This document shows positions 1 to 5,390 of a stretch of 5,764 nucleotides of DNA, piece by piece. The notes under the pieces were generated by a model. That model did not search any database. It saw only the letters and a program-made list of their open reading frames with translations, and had not been told where the DNA came from. The translations under genes were made by a program, and so were the position numbers. The stretch comes from Hyphomicrobiales bacterium (lineage in GTDB: Bacteria; Pseudomonadota; Alphaproteobacteria; Rhizobiales; Rhizobiaceae). The stretch's first letter is position 1. Each line of letters starts with the position of its first letter. Location of the stretch: the NCBI GenBank assembly GCA_015654965.1, contig JAATGD010000032.1, positions 1-5,764 on the forward strand. Reading direction: 5' to 3'.

Positions 1-292
1 AAACGCTCAATAAAGTCAGGAAATTGCAGTTTCCGATATCAGCCACCGGGTGGCGATGATGTATCTCGGCGAGATTGTCGAAATCGGACCGCGTCAGGCC
101 GTCTTTGAAAATCCGCAACATAAATATACAAAGCGTTTGATGGCAGCCGTGCCTATTGCCGATCCAGCCCGACGTCAGATACGACGGATCAGCAATGACG
201 AAATCAAAAGCCCGTTAAGGGCTGCTGATGACGTGCCGCCAAAACGCATTTACGAAGAGGTCGGCGAAGGCCATTTCGTTCAGGTCGCATAG
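1..292 (+). pseudogene. C-terminal remnant of an oligopeptide/dipeptide-type ABC transporter ATP-binding protein
   Basis: The frame ending at the TAG at 290-292 encodes the tail of a Dpp/Opp/Gsi-type ABC ATPase. It contains the ISHRVAMMYLGEIVEIG segment that follows the H-loop, then the C-terminal oligopeptide-transporter extension with the PQHKYTKRLMAAVP motif (family form roughly HPYTRALLAAVP). Such proteins energise inner-membrane uptake of peptides or related small molecules. The same frame has a TAA at 11-13, and the place where the H-loop Ser-His-Asp should lie reads Ser-Gln-Glu. Bases 1-20 do not resemble the family in any frame. The upstream part is therefore missing or frameshifted, and only about 90 residues of an expected 300 or more can be made from here. 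An 80-residue ORF from GTG at 50 is possible but would lack all ATP-binding motifs. The gene ends 12 bases before the ribokinase start, so the two were probably one operon. A junction or assembly artefact at the window edge is the main alternative. Confidence 0.68.
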
Positions 293-304
293 GAGAGACA
301 TGCC

Positions 305-1195
305 GTGATCATTACCTTTGGCTCCATCAATGTCGATTTTGTTTTCGAGCTTACCGACATGCCACAACCCGGCCAGACTTTGCTTGCCAAAGGTTTTCGC
401 ACTGAAGCGGGCGGCAAGGGAGCCAATCAGGCGCTTGCCGCAGCCCGCGATGGCACGGACGTTGTCATGGTCGGGGCCGTTGGCGATGATGCGCTCTCGG
501 AAATCGGCCTGAGCAACCTGAAAGATGTGAGCGATATCACGCGTGTCGCACGGCTTTCCCAGCCGACAGGCTGCGCATCGATCTATATTGATGCGGCGGG
601 TCGCAACATGATCGCGGTTGCGGCCAGCGCCAATCTGGCTGCATCATCCGATAGCGTGGAGGACGAACTTCTGCAAAAGGCCAATGTCGTCCTCATGCAG
701 ATGGAAAACGATACGGCTCAAGTGGAAAAGCTCATTCGGCGCACACGTGCAACGAAAGCCATATCGATCCTCAATCTTGCCCCAGCCTTTCCCCTTGCAG
801 AAGACGTCTTGTCACAATGCGATCTGATTGTGGTCAATGAGGATGAAGCGGAAGCGCTGGCAGGCTGGCTGGATTGTGCCGCGTCCGCGCAAGCCCTCTC
901 GGAACGCCTGAAGACCGGCATCCTGCGCACCCTTGGCGGCGATGGCGCAGAGGCTTTTGTCAATGGCGAAAGTATCCGGGTGCAGGCGATGTCCATCGAT
1001 GTCAAGGACACCACCGCAGCTGGCGATTGTTTTGTGGGCGTGCTGGCGTCAACGCTTGATCGGGGACTGTCGCTGAAAGCCGCCATGCAGCGGGCATCTA
1101 TTGCCGCAGGCATTGCCTGCTCGCGTTTTGGCAGCCAGCAGAGCATCCCGGTGCATGAAGAAACCAGTCAGGTCGAAAGCACATTGTCTCTATAA
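305..1195 (+). CDS. rbsK: Ribokinase (PfkB family carbohydrate kinase)
   Basis: Predicted cytoplasmic kinase that phosphorylates ribose to ribose 5-phosphate with ATP. The 296-residue length is normal for ribokinase. Visible motifs are the N-terminal FGSINVDFVF strand, the sugar-binding GGKGAN at residues 36-41, NLAPA at about 157-161, the NEDE motif at 178-181 (family N-x-x-E, Mg/phosphate site), a TLGGDGA segment, and the PfkB signature DTTAAGDCFVG at 235-245, with Asp241 as the expected catalytic base. The signature reads TTAAGD rather than the commoner TTGAGD, a mild variant. The start is GTG at 305. The Shine-Dalgarno AGGAGA at 291-296 overlaps the stop of the upstream ABC gene and sits 8 bases from it. 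The ATG at 300 is out of frame and stops after two codons. The close link to an ABC ATPase remnant suggests a former riboside or sugar uptake and catabolism operon (inference). Another PfkB-type sugar or nucleoside kinase is possible; ribokinase is the best fit. Confidence 0.88.
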   Translation: MIITFGSINVDFVFELTDMPQPGQTLLAKGFRTEAGGKGANQALAAARDGTDVVMVGAVGDDALSEIGLSNLKDVSDITRVARLSQPTGCASIYIDAAGRNMIAVAASANLAASSDSVEDELLQKANVVLMQMENDTAQVEKLIRRTRATKAISILNLAPAFPLAEDVLSQCDLIVVNEDEAEALAGWLDCAASAQALSERLKTGILRTLGGDGAEAFVNGESIRVQAMSIDVKDTTAAGDCFVGVLASTLDRGLSLKAAMQRASIAAGIACSRFGSQQSIPVHEETSQVESTLSL

Positions 1196-1285
1196 GACGC
1201 CGACAGCTTTCCGGCTTTCTGTTTTTAAAATGTCTATGCGCTTTCCGCGACTATGCTAACGTGGCGGAAAAAGGAGTCGCGCATC

Positions 1286-2041
1286 ATGAGTTCTTCGCCT
1301 GTAGCCGTCACTGCCGCCATGCTCGCCATTGGCGACGAACTTCTTTCAGGACGCACGAAGGACAAGAATATCGGCCATCTCGCCGATGTTCTGACCGTGG
1401 CCGGTATTGACCTTAAGGAAGTGCGGATCGTGCCGGACGAGGAAGAAGCGATCGTCGCCGCCCTCAATGCCCTGCGCCCGATCTATGATTATGTCTTCAC
1501 ATCGGGTGGCATCGGCCCCACCCATGACGATATTACGGCTGACGCGGTTTCAAAAGCCTTTGGCGTGACTTGCATCTATGATGAGAAGGCCATGGCGCTT
1601 CTGGCCGCGAATTATGCAAGACGCGAACTCGAATTCACCGACTCGCGCAAGCGTATGGCACGTATGCCGCAAGGCTCCGAACATATCGACAATCCGGTGT
1701 CCACAGCGCCCGGCTTTCACATCGGCAATGTCTATGTGATGGCGGGTGTGCCGTCTGTCTTTCAGGCCATGCTCGACAATGTGCTACCGACATTGCGGAC
1801 TGGCCGCAAGCTTTTGTCGCGCGCGGTCCGCTGCCCGTTTGGTGAAGGCGTCATCGGCGCGCCTTTGAGCGAGATTCAAAAACAGCACCCGGAAACCATC
1901 ATCGGCTCCTACCCGAAATTTGAAGACGGAAAGTTCAGCACGGAGCTTGTGGTGCGCGGTAGCGACGCGCAAAAAGTCGATGTCGCCATAGCGGCCATCG
2001 AAGCCATGATCGCAGACTTGCAAGCAACTGGCGCCAGTTGA
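1286..2041 (+). CDS. Stand-alone MoCF/CinA-N molybdopterin-binding domain protein (COG1058 type)
   Basis: A 251-residue protein matching the N-terminal domain of CinA, the fold shared with MogA/MoeA. Visible signatures are AIGDELLSG at residues 14-22, the substrate-loop motif TSGGIGPTHDD at 72-82, and NPVSTAPGF...VYVMAGVP at 136-156. In full-length CinA this domain has been linked to ADP-ribose or nicotinamide-nucleotide hydrolysis. Annotation as 'molybdopterin-binding' rests on fold, and the true substrate cannot be read from sequence. The C-terminal PncC (NMN deamidase) domain of classical CinA is absent, as is usual in alphaproteobacteria. I chose ATG 1286 because AAGGAG at 1271-1276 lies 9 bases upstream. 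The in-frame ATG at 1253 lies before that site and would add only 11 unconvincing residues. The gene is 90 bases after ribokinase and ends before a hairpin terminator, so it may be its own unit or the end of the ribokinase operon. Confidence 0.85.
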   Translation: MSSSPVAVTAAMLAIGDELLSGRTKDKNIGHLADVLTVAGIDLKEVRIVPDEEEAIVAALNALRPIYDYVFTSGGIGPTHDDITADAVSKAFGVTCIYDEKAMALLAANYARRELEFTDSRKRMARMPQGSEHIDNPVSTAPGFHIGNVYVMAGVPSVFQAMLDNVLPTLRTGRKLLSRAVRCPFGEGVIGAPLSEIQKQHPETIIGSYPKFEDGKFSTELVVRGSDAQKVDVAIAAIEAMIADLQATGAS

Positions 2042-2074
2042 AATCCTGAAGTTTTTTTTCAGTATCGACCGGTG

Positions 2075-2102
2075 CCAGAATTGATAATTCTGGATCCTTT
2101 TT
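2075..2102 (+). terminator. Intrinsic terminator after the MoCF-domain gene
   Basis: Perfect 8-bp inverted repeat CCAGAATT (2075-2082) and AATTCTGG (2086-2093) with a GAT loop. A short ATCC spacer and five T (2098-2102) follow. The stem is half A/T and the T-run starts 5 bases late, so efficiency may be modest. It separates the MoCF-domain gene from the stress-protein gene. Confidence 0.55.
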
Positions 2103-2160
2103 CTGCACAACCCGTTGCATTCCATGCTAAAAGGGAAACACAGCCGGAAGGAGACCAGAT

Positions 2161-3006
2161 ATGTCCTACAAAACGGTGATTGCCTATTCCCGCAGCGAAG
2201 CCGAACAGAAACGGGTTCTCTCTGCAATCGGTCTTTTAATGCGCAAAGTGCCCGATCTTCATGTGATCGGTCTTTATTCCATTCCCTCCCCCATCGTCTA
2301 TGCCGACCCTAACGGCTTTATCGATCCCGGCATGTTTGAAATGCATGACAAGCAGCACAAGGAGCTTTCCGCGCGGCTGAAATTGCTTTTTGAAGATGAA
2401 ATGAAGCGTCAGGACGCGCAATATGAGTTCCGCGTCACGCGCTCGGAAACCGGCACGGCAGCCGACAGCGTTCTTGCCGCCTGTCTGGGCGCTGAATTGC
2501 TAGTAACCGGCCAATCCGATCCCGACGATCCGGCAACCAATGATGAATCTGCCGATTCGATTGTCTTCAATGCCAGTTGCCCAGTGCTGCTGGTGCCCTA
2601 TGCGCCGGTTCTGCCGCAAATGTCGCTCGACCGGATCGTCATTGCCTTTAATGGCAAACGCGAGGCTGCGCGTGCCGCTTTTGACGTGCTTCCCCTCATC
2701 AAGCAGGCAGGAAAGGCGGAAATCGTATGGATTGATCCGCCGGAAGCGGAAGATACGGATGCGACGCTGGCAGGCAGCGAACTGGCGGAGGCCATTTCCC
2801 GTCATGGTGTGGACGTGACCATCACGCCGCTTCAATCCCATGGACGCAGCCCGCAAGATACGTTGCGCGATCATATCATCGCCCAAAGGGCGGATTTGCT
2901 CGTCATGGGCGCTTACAGCCGTTCGCGCCTGCGAGAGCTGATTTTTGGCGGCGTCACCCGTTCCATGTTGAGCGAACTGCACGTTCTGACCCTTTTTTCG
3001 CGTTAA
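2161..3006 (+). CDS. Universal stress protein, tandem UspA domains
   Basis: A 281-residue soluble protein with two UspA-like domains, about 1-145 and 155-281. Domain 1 starts MSYKTVIAYSRS and ends with the typical strand ASCPVLLVPYAP. Domain 2 restarts with LDRIVIAFNGKREAARA and ends with LLVMGAYSRSRLRELIFGG and VTRSMLSELHVLTLF. The latter is the ATP-loop region (family G-x2-G-x9-G-S/T): Gly250 and the GGVT at 263-266 are present, but the second glycine is Ser253, so nucleotide binding is uncertain. Domain 1 has a diverged loop (VTGQSDPDDP) without the glycine pattern. Family members bind ATP or AMP and help cells survive starvation, oxidative or respiratory stress; a specific role cannot be assigned. 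The ATG is preceded by AAGGAG at 2148-2153, 7 bases away. The gene lies between two terminators, so it is probably monocistronic. Confidence 0.85.
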   Translation: MSYKTVIAYSRSEAEQKRVLSAIGLLMRKVPDLHVIGLYSIPSPIVYADPNGFIDPGMFEMHDKQHKELSARLKLLFEDEMKRQDAQYEFRVTRSETGTAADSVLAACLGAELLVTGQSDPDDPATNDESADSIVFNASCPVLLVPYAPVLPQMSLDRIVIAFNGKREAARAAFDVLPLIKQAGKAEIVWIDPPEAEDTDATLAGSELAEAISRHGVDVTITPLQSHGRSPQDTLRDHIIAQRADLLVMGAYSRSRLRELIFGGVTRSMLSELHVLTLFSR

Positions 3007-3066
3007 GTTTCGCCAGTCAGAACGACGAGGAGACTTGCAAGATCGCTATTTTTGCGGTTATCAGCA

Positions 3067-3104
3067 TCACCCGGCGCTTAGCGTGCCGGGTGAATTTCAT
3101 TTTT
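3067..3104 (+). terminator. Strong intrinsic terminator after the universal stress protein gene
   Basis: Perfect 9-bp GC-rich inverted repeat TCACCCGGC (3067-3075) and GCCGGGTGA (3085-3093) with a 9-base loop. It is followed by ATTTCATTTTT, ending in a T-run at 3100-3104. It lies 60 bases after the stress-protein stop and isolates gpt from upstream transcription. Confidence 0.8.
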
Positions 3105-3240
3105 CGTCATCATCCGACCTCGCATGAAGATGATGAAAACAAGAACCTTGCACAGTTCGCGTGTTTGATATCGATCTGCGCGCATTGTTGAATTTGCCGG
3201 TCCGCGGGAACAGTCTGCGCACCGTTCCATGGAGCATTTC

Positions 3241-3735
3241 ATGTCCTTGCCCGATAAAGCCTTTCCTGTTTCCTGGGATCAGTTCCACCGTGATGCGCGC
3301 GCGCTTGCATGGCGTATTTCAGGTATGGGTCGCGACTGGCGCGCCATCGTCGCCATCACACGCGGCGGTCTGGTTCCGGCGGCAATCATCTGCCGTGAGC
3401 TGGGCATTCGTCTGATCGAAACCGTCTGCATTGCCTCTTATCACGATTATACCTCCCAAGGCGAAATGCAGGTGCTCAAAGGCATTGGCAAAGGCCTGCT
3501 GGAGAACGGGGGAGAAGGCGTCATCGTGGTCGATGATTTGACCGACACAGGCAAAACCGCGGCAATCGTCCGCGAAATGATGCCGCGCGCGCATTTCGCA
3601 ACCGTCTATGCAAAGCCGAAGGGCCGTCCTTTGGTGGACACCTTTGTCACCGAAGTCTCGCAGGATACCTGGATTTATTTCCCCTGGGATATGGGTTTCA
3701 CCTACCAGGAACCCATTGCCAGCGATAAACGCTGA
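3241..3735 (+). CDS. gpt: Xanthine(-guanine) phosphoribosyltransferase
   Basis: Purine-salvage enzyme that transfers the phosphoribosyl group of PRPP to xanthine or guanine (hypoxanthine weakly), giving XMP or GMP. The 164-residue length is close to that of known Gpt proteins, about 150-165. Diagnostic parts are the pyrophosphate-loop region AITRGGLVPA with Arg41-Gly42, and the PRPP-binding motif VIVVDDLTDTGKTA at residues 94-107 with Asp98-Asp99. Also present are YAKPKG downstream (the base-contacting Lys) and the C-terminal WIYFPWDMGF, whose Trp stacks on the purine. The start is ATG 3241, with GGAG at 3231-3234 6 bases upstream. The in-frame ATG at 3229 overlaps that ribosome site and is less likely. 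The gene is monocistronic by context: a strong terminator lies about 135 bases upstream and a hairpin begins 9 bases after the stop. I see no convincing promoter motif in 3105-3240. Confidence 0.94.
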   Translation: MSLPDKAFPVSWDQFHRDARALAWRISGMGRDWRAIVAITRGGLVPAAIICRELGIRLIETVCIASYHDYTSQGEMQVLKGIGKGLLENGGEGVIVVDDLTDTGKTAAIVREMMPRAHFATVYAKPKGRPLVDTFVTEVSQDTWIYFPWDMGFTYQEPIASDKR

Positions 3736-3744
3736 CCCTGCCAT

Positions 3745-3767
3745 GCAAGACCGCAACGCGGTTTTGC
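3745..3767 (+). terminator. Hairpin just after gpt, probable terminator
   Basis: GCAAGACCGC (3745-3754) pairs with GCGGTTTTGC (3758-3767) through a 3-base AAC loop: ten pairs including one G-T wobble. Seen as a terminator, the GC core ACCGC/GCGGT is followed at once by TTTT and then GCT. The T-run is short, and the next palindrome of the composite repeat starts immediately at 3767, so the repeat may also act as the 3' end of gpt mRNA. Confidence 0.5.
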
Positions 3768-3874
3768 TACAGCATCAGCCCAAAAATCGGAATCGATTTT
3801 TGGAAAGCTCGATGCTGTAGATTCAATAAGATAGAGCGACCTTTGTGCGTCCGAATGGACGCACGGCGCTCTAG
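3767..3874 (+). repeat. Composite double-palindrome intergenic repeat, copy 1 (Bru-RS-like)
   Basis: This unit has two stem-loops joined by an 11-base linker. Stem A has outer arms CTACAGCATC (3767-3776) and GATGCTGTAG (3811-3820). Inside it are AGC/GCT pairing and the inner arms CCAAAAATCG (3780-3789) and CGATTTTTGG (3794-3803) around a GAAT loop. Stem B has outer arms TAGAGCG (3832-3838) and CGCTCTA (3867-3873) and inner arms GTGCGTCC (3845-3852) and GGACGCAC (3857-3864), again around GAAT. It has no ORF of its own. Architecture and linker match the second copy at 4891-4994. Size (108 bp) and palindromic design fit the Bru-RS1/RS2 family described in Brucella, but I cannot compare it with the published sequence. 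Confidence 0.8.
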
Positions 3875-3884
3875 AATTACCGGC

Positions 3885-3905
3885 AGCGCTTCCTGATGAA
3901 GCGCT
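3885..3905 (+). other. Perfect hairpin without a T-run
   Basis: AGCGCTTC (3885-3892) and GAAGCGCT (3898-3905) form a perfect 8-bp stem around a CTGAT loop, 10 bases after the composite repeat. No T-run follows, so it is not a standard terminator. It may be a further part of the repeat cluster or an RNA structure. No protein function is apparent in the surrounding 3875-4064. Confidence 0.45.
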
Positions 3906-4077
3906 TCGCCGCCCGACATCTTGTGATGGCCTGCCTGTTTTCCCATATCAAGGCATGAAGGACGCTGGTCGCGAATGCGGTTAGGTATTGAAACGAAACA
4001 AACCGAAATCATACAGCTATATTCTGCCCGCCTATCAACATAGGTATGATTTCCCCATTGCACTGGAGGAATCCATC

Positions 4078-4095
4078 ATGATGGAAGCATCATAA
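4078..4095 (+). other. Strong ribosome site and ATG leading to a five-codon ORF
   Basis: GGAGGA at 4065-4070, one of the best Shine-Dalgarno matches in the window, lies 7 bases before ATG 4078. The frame reads Met-Met-Glu-Ala-Ser and stops at TAA 4093-4095. Shifting by one base just after the first ATG opens a frame that runs without a stop from 4082 to the TGA at 4322-4324. This could be a tiny leader peptide, or the true start of a small gene that has suffered a one-base indel. Confidence 0.35.
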
Positions 4096-4099
4096 GAAT

Positions 4100-4324
4100 T
4101 TGAAATATAATACTTTTTTATTTGAAAAGCACATTACATATTTGAGCAGTTGTGATTTTGACGAATCGTTTCATTCTGATGTTTCGGTTTTGATCATCCC
4201 TTTTCCCGAGCTTGCACGCGGTAAAATTGGGAGTTGGATAGATAATCCTGCGTACCAGCATGTTATCCTGCATTCACCAATCGGCAGGAAACGGCTTACA
4301 AAGTGCATCGAAAAGGACAATTGA
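4100..4324 (+). CDS. Doubtful AT-rich small ORF before the Nudix gene
   Basis: A 74-codon ORF (TTG start at 4100) that I do not recognise. It encodes a mixed, non-membrane sequence with a central VSVLIIPFPELARGKIG stretch and a basic tail, GRKRLTKCIEKDN. Codon use is A/T-rich and unlike the neighbours: only 13 of 60 bases in 4081-4140 are G or C. No ribosome site serves the TTG. The frame is open from 4082, just behind the strong GGAGGA/ATG at 4065-4080, which is one base out of phase. Its TGA ends 2 bases before the Nudix GTG, a spacing seen in translationally coupled genes. It could be a frameshifted acquired gene, a degenerate remnant, or chance open frame in an AT-rich promoter region. 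Confidence 0.25.
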   Translation: MKYNTFLFEKHITYLSSCDFDESFHSDVSVLIIPFPELARGKIGSWIDNPAYQHVILHSPIGRKRLTKCIEKDN

Positions 4325-4326
4325 CA

Positions 4327-4818
4327 GTGAAACGGCCCATGAAACAACCCGTTGCAACAGAGAAGCGTATTTTGACGCCTTCTGGTGGCTTGCAACAGGT
4401 CGGGGCCCTTGTCCATCGACGCAACAAGATGGGCACGCTGCAAATCCTCCTGATCACCAGCCGCGGCACCGGTCGCTGGGTCATTCCAAAAGGATGGCCG
4501 CAAGTCGGGCGCACGCTGACAGAAGCTGCCGCGTGCGAGGCTTTTGAAGAAGCGGGCGTGCGTGGAAATATCAGCACTGAGCCAATCGGCATCTTCAATT
4601 ATAGCAAGTCGGACTTGCCCGTGGAGAGGCTCAACTGGTTTACTGTCACGGTATTTTCCATGCAATTCACATTTCAGGAAAAAAACTGGCCGGAGCAAAA
4701 CCAGCGTTCATGCAAGTGGTTCGTCCCTGATGAGGCGGTCAGCAAGGTGCAGGAACCGGATTTGAAGGCGATTATCCGGCATTTTGGCGATTCGCAGATA
4801 ACGGTTGCCGCCGAATAG
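4327..4818 (+). CDS. Nudix hydrolase (diphosphoinositol-polyphosphate/diadenosine-type fold)
   Basis: A 163-residue MutT/Nudix protein that should cleave a nucleoside diphosphate linked to some moiety in the cytoplasm; the substrate cannot be read from sequence. The core begins QQVGALVHRR (residues 23-32), then RWVIPKGWPQVGR (50-62) leads into the Nudix box, ending AAACEAFEEAGVRG (67-80). The metal-binding glutamates Glu71, Glu74 and Glu75 are present, but the consensus Arg of REuxEExGu is Cys70 and the Gly-to-Glu spacing is not canonical. I recall similar departures in alphaproteobacterial relatives of this KGWP subgroup. The C-terminal half carries a conserved-looking WF/EW-type strand (CKWFVPDEAV). 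I chose GTG 4327 because AAGGA at 4313-4317 lies 9 bases upstream. ATG 4303 has no ribosome site, and ATG 4339 would be the next choice. The gene lies between two copies of a composite repeat. Confidence 0.85.
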   Translation: MKRPMKQPVATEKRILTPSGGLQQVGALVHRRNKMGTLQILLITSRGTGRWVIPKGWPQVGRTLTEAAACEAFEEAGVRGNISTEPIGIFNYSKSDLPVERLNWFTVTVFSMQFTFQEKNWPEQNQRSCKWFVPDEAVSKVQEPDLKAIIRHFGDSQITVAAE

Positions 4819-4890
4819 CCGATTGCGCATAGGCTTCTGGAAATGAATTTTATGGTCACGTAAATCCATTGCGCGGCCTATTCCTGTCTT

Positions 4891-4994
4891 TAGAGCGCAT
4901 ACCGAAAAGTGTGAAACGGTTTTCTGACTAGATGCGCGTTAAAAGAAAGAGTTAGAGCGACAATCTGATAAAATCAGATCGAAACACGCTCTAA
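4891..4994 (+). repeat. Composite double-palindrome intergenic repeat, copy 2 (Bru-RS-like)
   Basis: Same design and orientation as copy 1. Stem A has arms GCGCAT (4895-4900) and ATGCGC (4932-4937), with inner arms CCGAAAA (4902-4908) and TTTTCTG (4920-4926), one mismatch. Stem B has perfect 8-bp outer arms TTAGAGCG (4952-4959) and CGCTCTAA (4987-4994), with inner arms ATCTGAT (4963-4969) and ATCAGAT (4973-4979) around AAA. TAGAGCGAC opens stem B in both copies. The left end (4891-4897) is again TAGAGCG, so the whole 104-bp unit has inverted TAGAGCG ends, like a small MITE. It starts 72 bases after the Nudix stop and may shape the 3' end of that mRNA. Confidence 0.78.
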
Positions 4995-5173
4995 GTGATT
5001 TTGCATAAAAGCGAGTAGCGCTTTGCATAGCCGGCTTTTTCATAAAACCGTTGTTCTCCCCGTTATCCACATTGGTATCAACATCCCACTCACAATATCT
5101 AGCGGTCGACCCGTTACAAGAAACCAATGCTTGACGCTTGCTGCCGAGTCGTTTTTTATGGAGGCAGCGTTGC
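4995..5173. other. Intergenic stretch, no gene recognised
   Basis: Together with 4819-4994 this makes a gap of 355 bases without a supported gene. 4819-4890 shows nothing I can name. 4995-5173 contains a perfect DnaA-box 9-mer, a lone NrdR-box-like sequence (5090-5105, 12 of 16 consensus positions), and the ribosome site of the following small ORF. Minus-strand ORFs here have no recognisable product and cross the repeat. Confidence 0.5.
5063..5071 (+). promoter_or_regulatory. Perfect DnaA-box 9-mer
   Basis: TTATCCACA matches the strict consensus DnaA box exactly. It stands alone: no second good match lies nearby, so this is not an origin. In Escherichia coli DnaA is known to regulate the ribonucleotide reductase operon nrdAB, and this site lies about 590 bases upstream of nrdJ. 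A role here is inference; an exact 9-mer on either strand would be expected about 0.04 times by chance in a window this size. Confidence 0.4.
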
Positions 5174-5338
5174 GTGAGTGGCGTGGCCGGGCGTATTCAT
5201 AACCGGCCTTTCTTTCAGGTAAGTCGAGTGCTGGAAACGGGAATCTATGCTGCGATAGTGTGGTTTTTGCCGTGGGTTTTGTTATATCTTGTTTCCGGCA
5301 TCTGTCGGCAATTTAAATTAGACAAATCTTCAAAATAA
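5174..5338 (+). CDS. Candidate 54-residue single-span membrane protein
   Basis: An unrecognised small ORF. GTG 5174 is preceded by a good Shine-Dalgarno, GGAGG at 5160-5164, 9 bases upstream. The in-frame TTG 5138 lacks one. The N-terminal part is basic (residues 1-18 with Arg7, Arg11 and Arg18). One hydrophobic helix follows at about residues 23-43, containing IYAAIVWFLPWVLLYLVSG. The tail, CRQFKLDKSSK, is also basic. This is the layout of a small inner-membrane protein; orientation cannot be fixed because both flanks are positive. It ends 9 bases before the NrdR-like boxes of nrdJ, so it is a separate unit from nrdJ. It could still be a chance ORF. No domain family is suggested. Confidence 0.45.
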   Translation: MSGVAGRIHNRPFFQVSRVLETGIYAAIVWFLPWVLLYLVSGICRQFKLDKSSK

Positions 5339-5347
5339 CGGCCATTA

Positions 5348-5363
5348 ACACAACATTTAGTAT
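5348..5363 (+). promoter_or_regulatory. NrdR-box-like site 1 upstream of nrdJ
   Basis: The 16-mer ACACAACATTTAGTAT matches 13 of 16 positions of the published NrdR consensus acaCwAtATaTwGtgt. NrdR is the ATP-cone repressor that controls ribonucleotide reductase genes across bacteria. The site abuts a possible -35 element at 5363-5368 and lies exactly 31 bp from a second box, the three-turn spacing usual for paired NrdR sites. Confidence 0.6.
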
Positions 5364-5390
5364 TTACGTCCATACTCCTTACCATATAGG
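5363..5390 (+). promoter_or_regulatory. Possible nrdJ promoter between the NrdR-like boxes
   Basis: TTTACG (5363-5368) and TATAGG (5385-5390) are separated by 16 bases and each match 4 of 6 sigma-70 positions. Transcription would start near 5397. The two NrdR-like boxes touch the -35 and cover the -10, a geometry that suits repression. The match is modest and depends partly on the boxes for support. Confidence 0.4.

Noticed and set aside
718..1146. 142-codon minus-strand ORF opposite ribokinase
   Set aside because: Ser/Arg/Ala-rich shadow of the ribokinase coding strand without any motif.
1205..1226. Terminator between ribokinase and the MoCF-domain gene (GCCG/CGGC-like pairing before a T-run)
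   Set aside because: Only four pairs around a 9-base loop, and the T-run begins several bases later; too weak.
3107..3136. Inverted repeat TCATCATC/GATGATGA as a minus-strand terminator
   Set aside because: The loop is 14 bases and no T-run follows on either strand; there is also no minus-strand gene to end.
3148..3174. Promoter for gpt (TTGCAC and TATCGA)
   Set aside because: The spacer is only 15 bases and the -10 is poor, so it is not supportable as a call.
3896..3958. 20-codon ORF starting MKRFAARHL with a signal-like look
   Set aside because: No ribosome site, and its start lies within the 3885-3905 hairpin; probably chance.
3767..4063. 98-codon minus-strand ORF across repeat copy 1
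   Set aside because: It reads through the palindromes, has no recognisable domain, and is the type of spurious protein such repeats produce.
5090..5105. Additional NrdR-like site (12 of 16)
   Set aside because: It has no partner at 21 or 31 bp on either side and no clear promoter next to it; kept only as a note.
5131..5159. Promoter TTGACG-N17-TTTTAT for the small membrane ORF
   Set aside because: Transcription would start around 5166, after the GGAGG ribosome site, leaving almost no leader.
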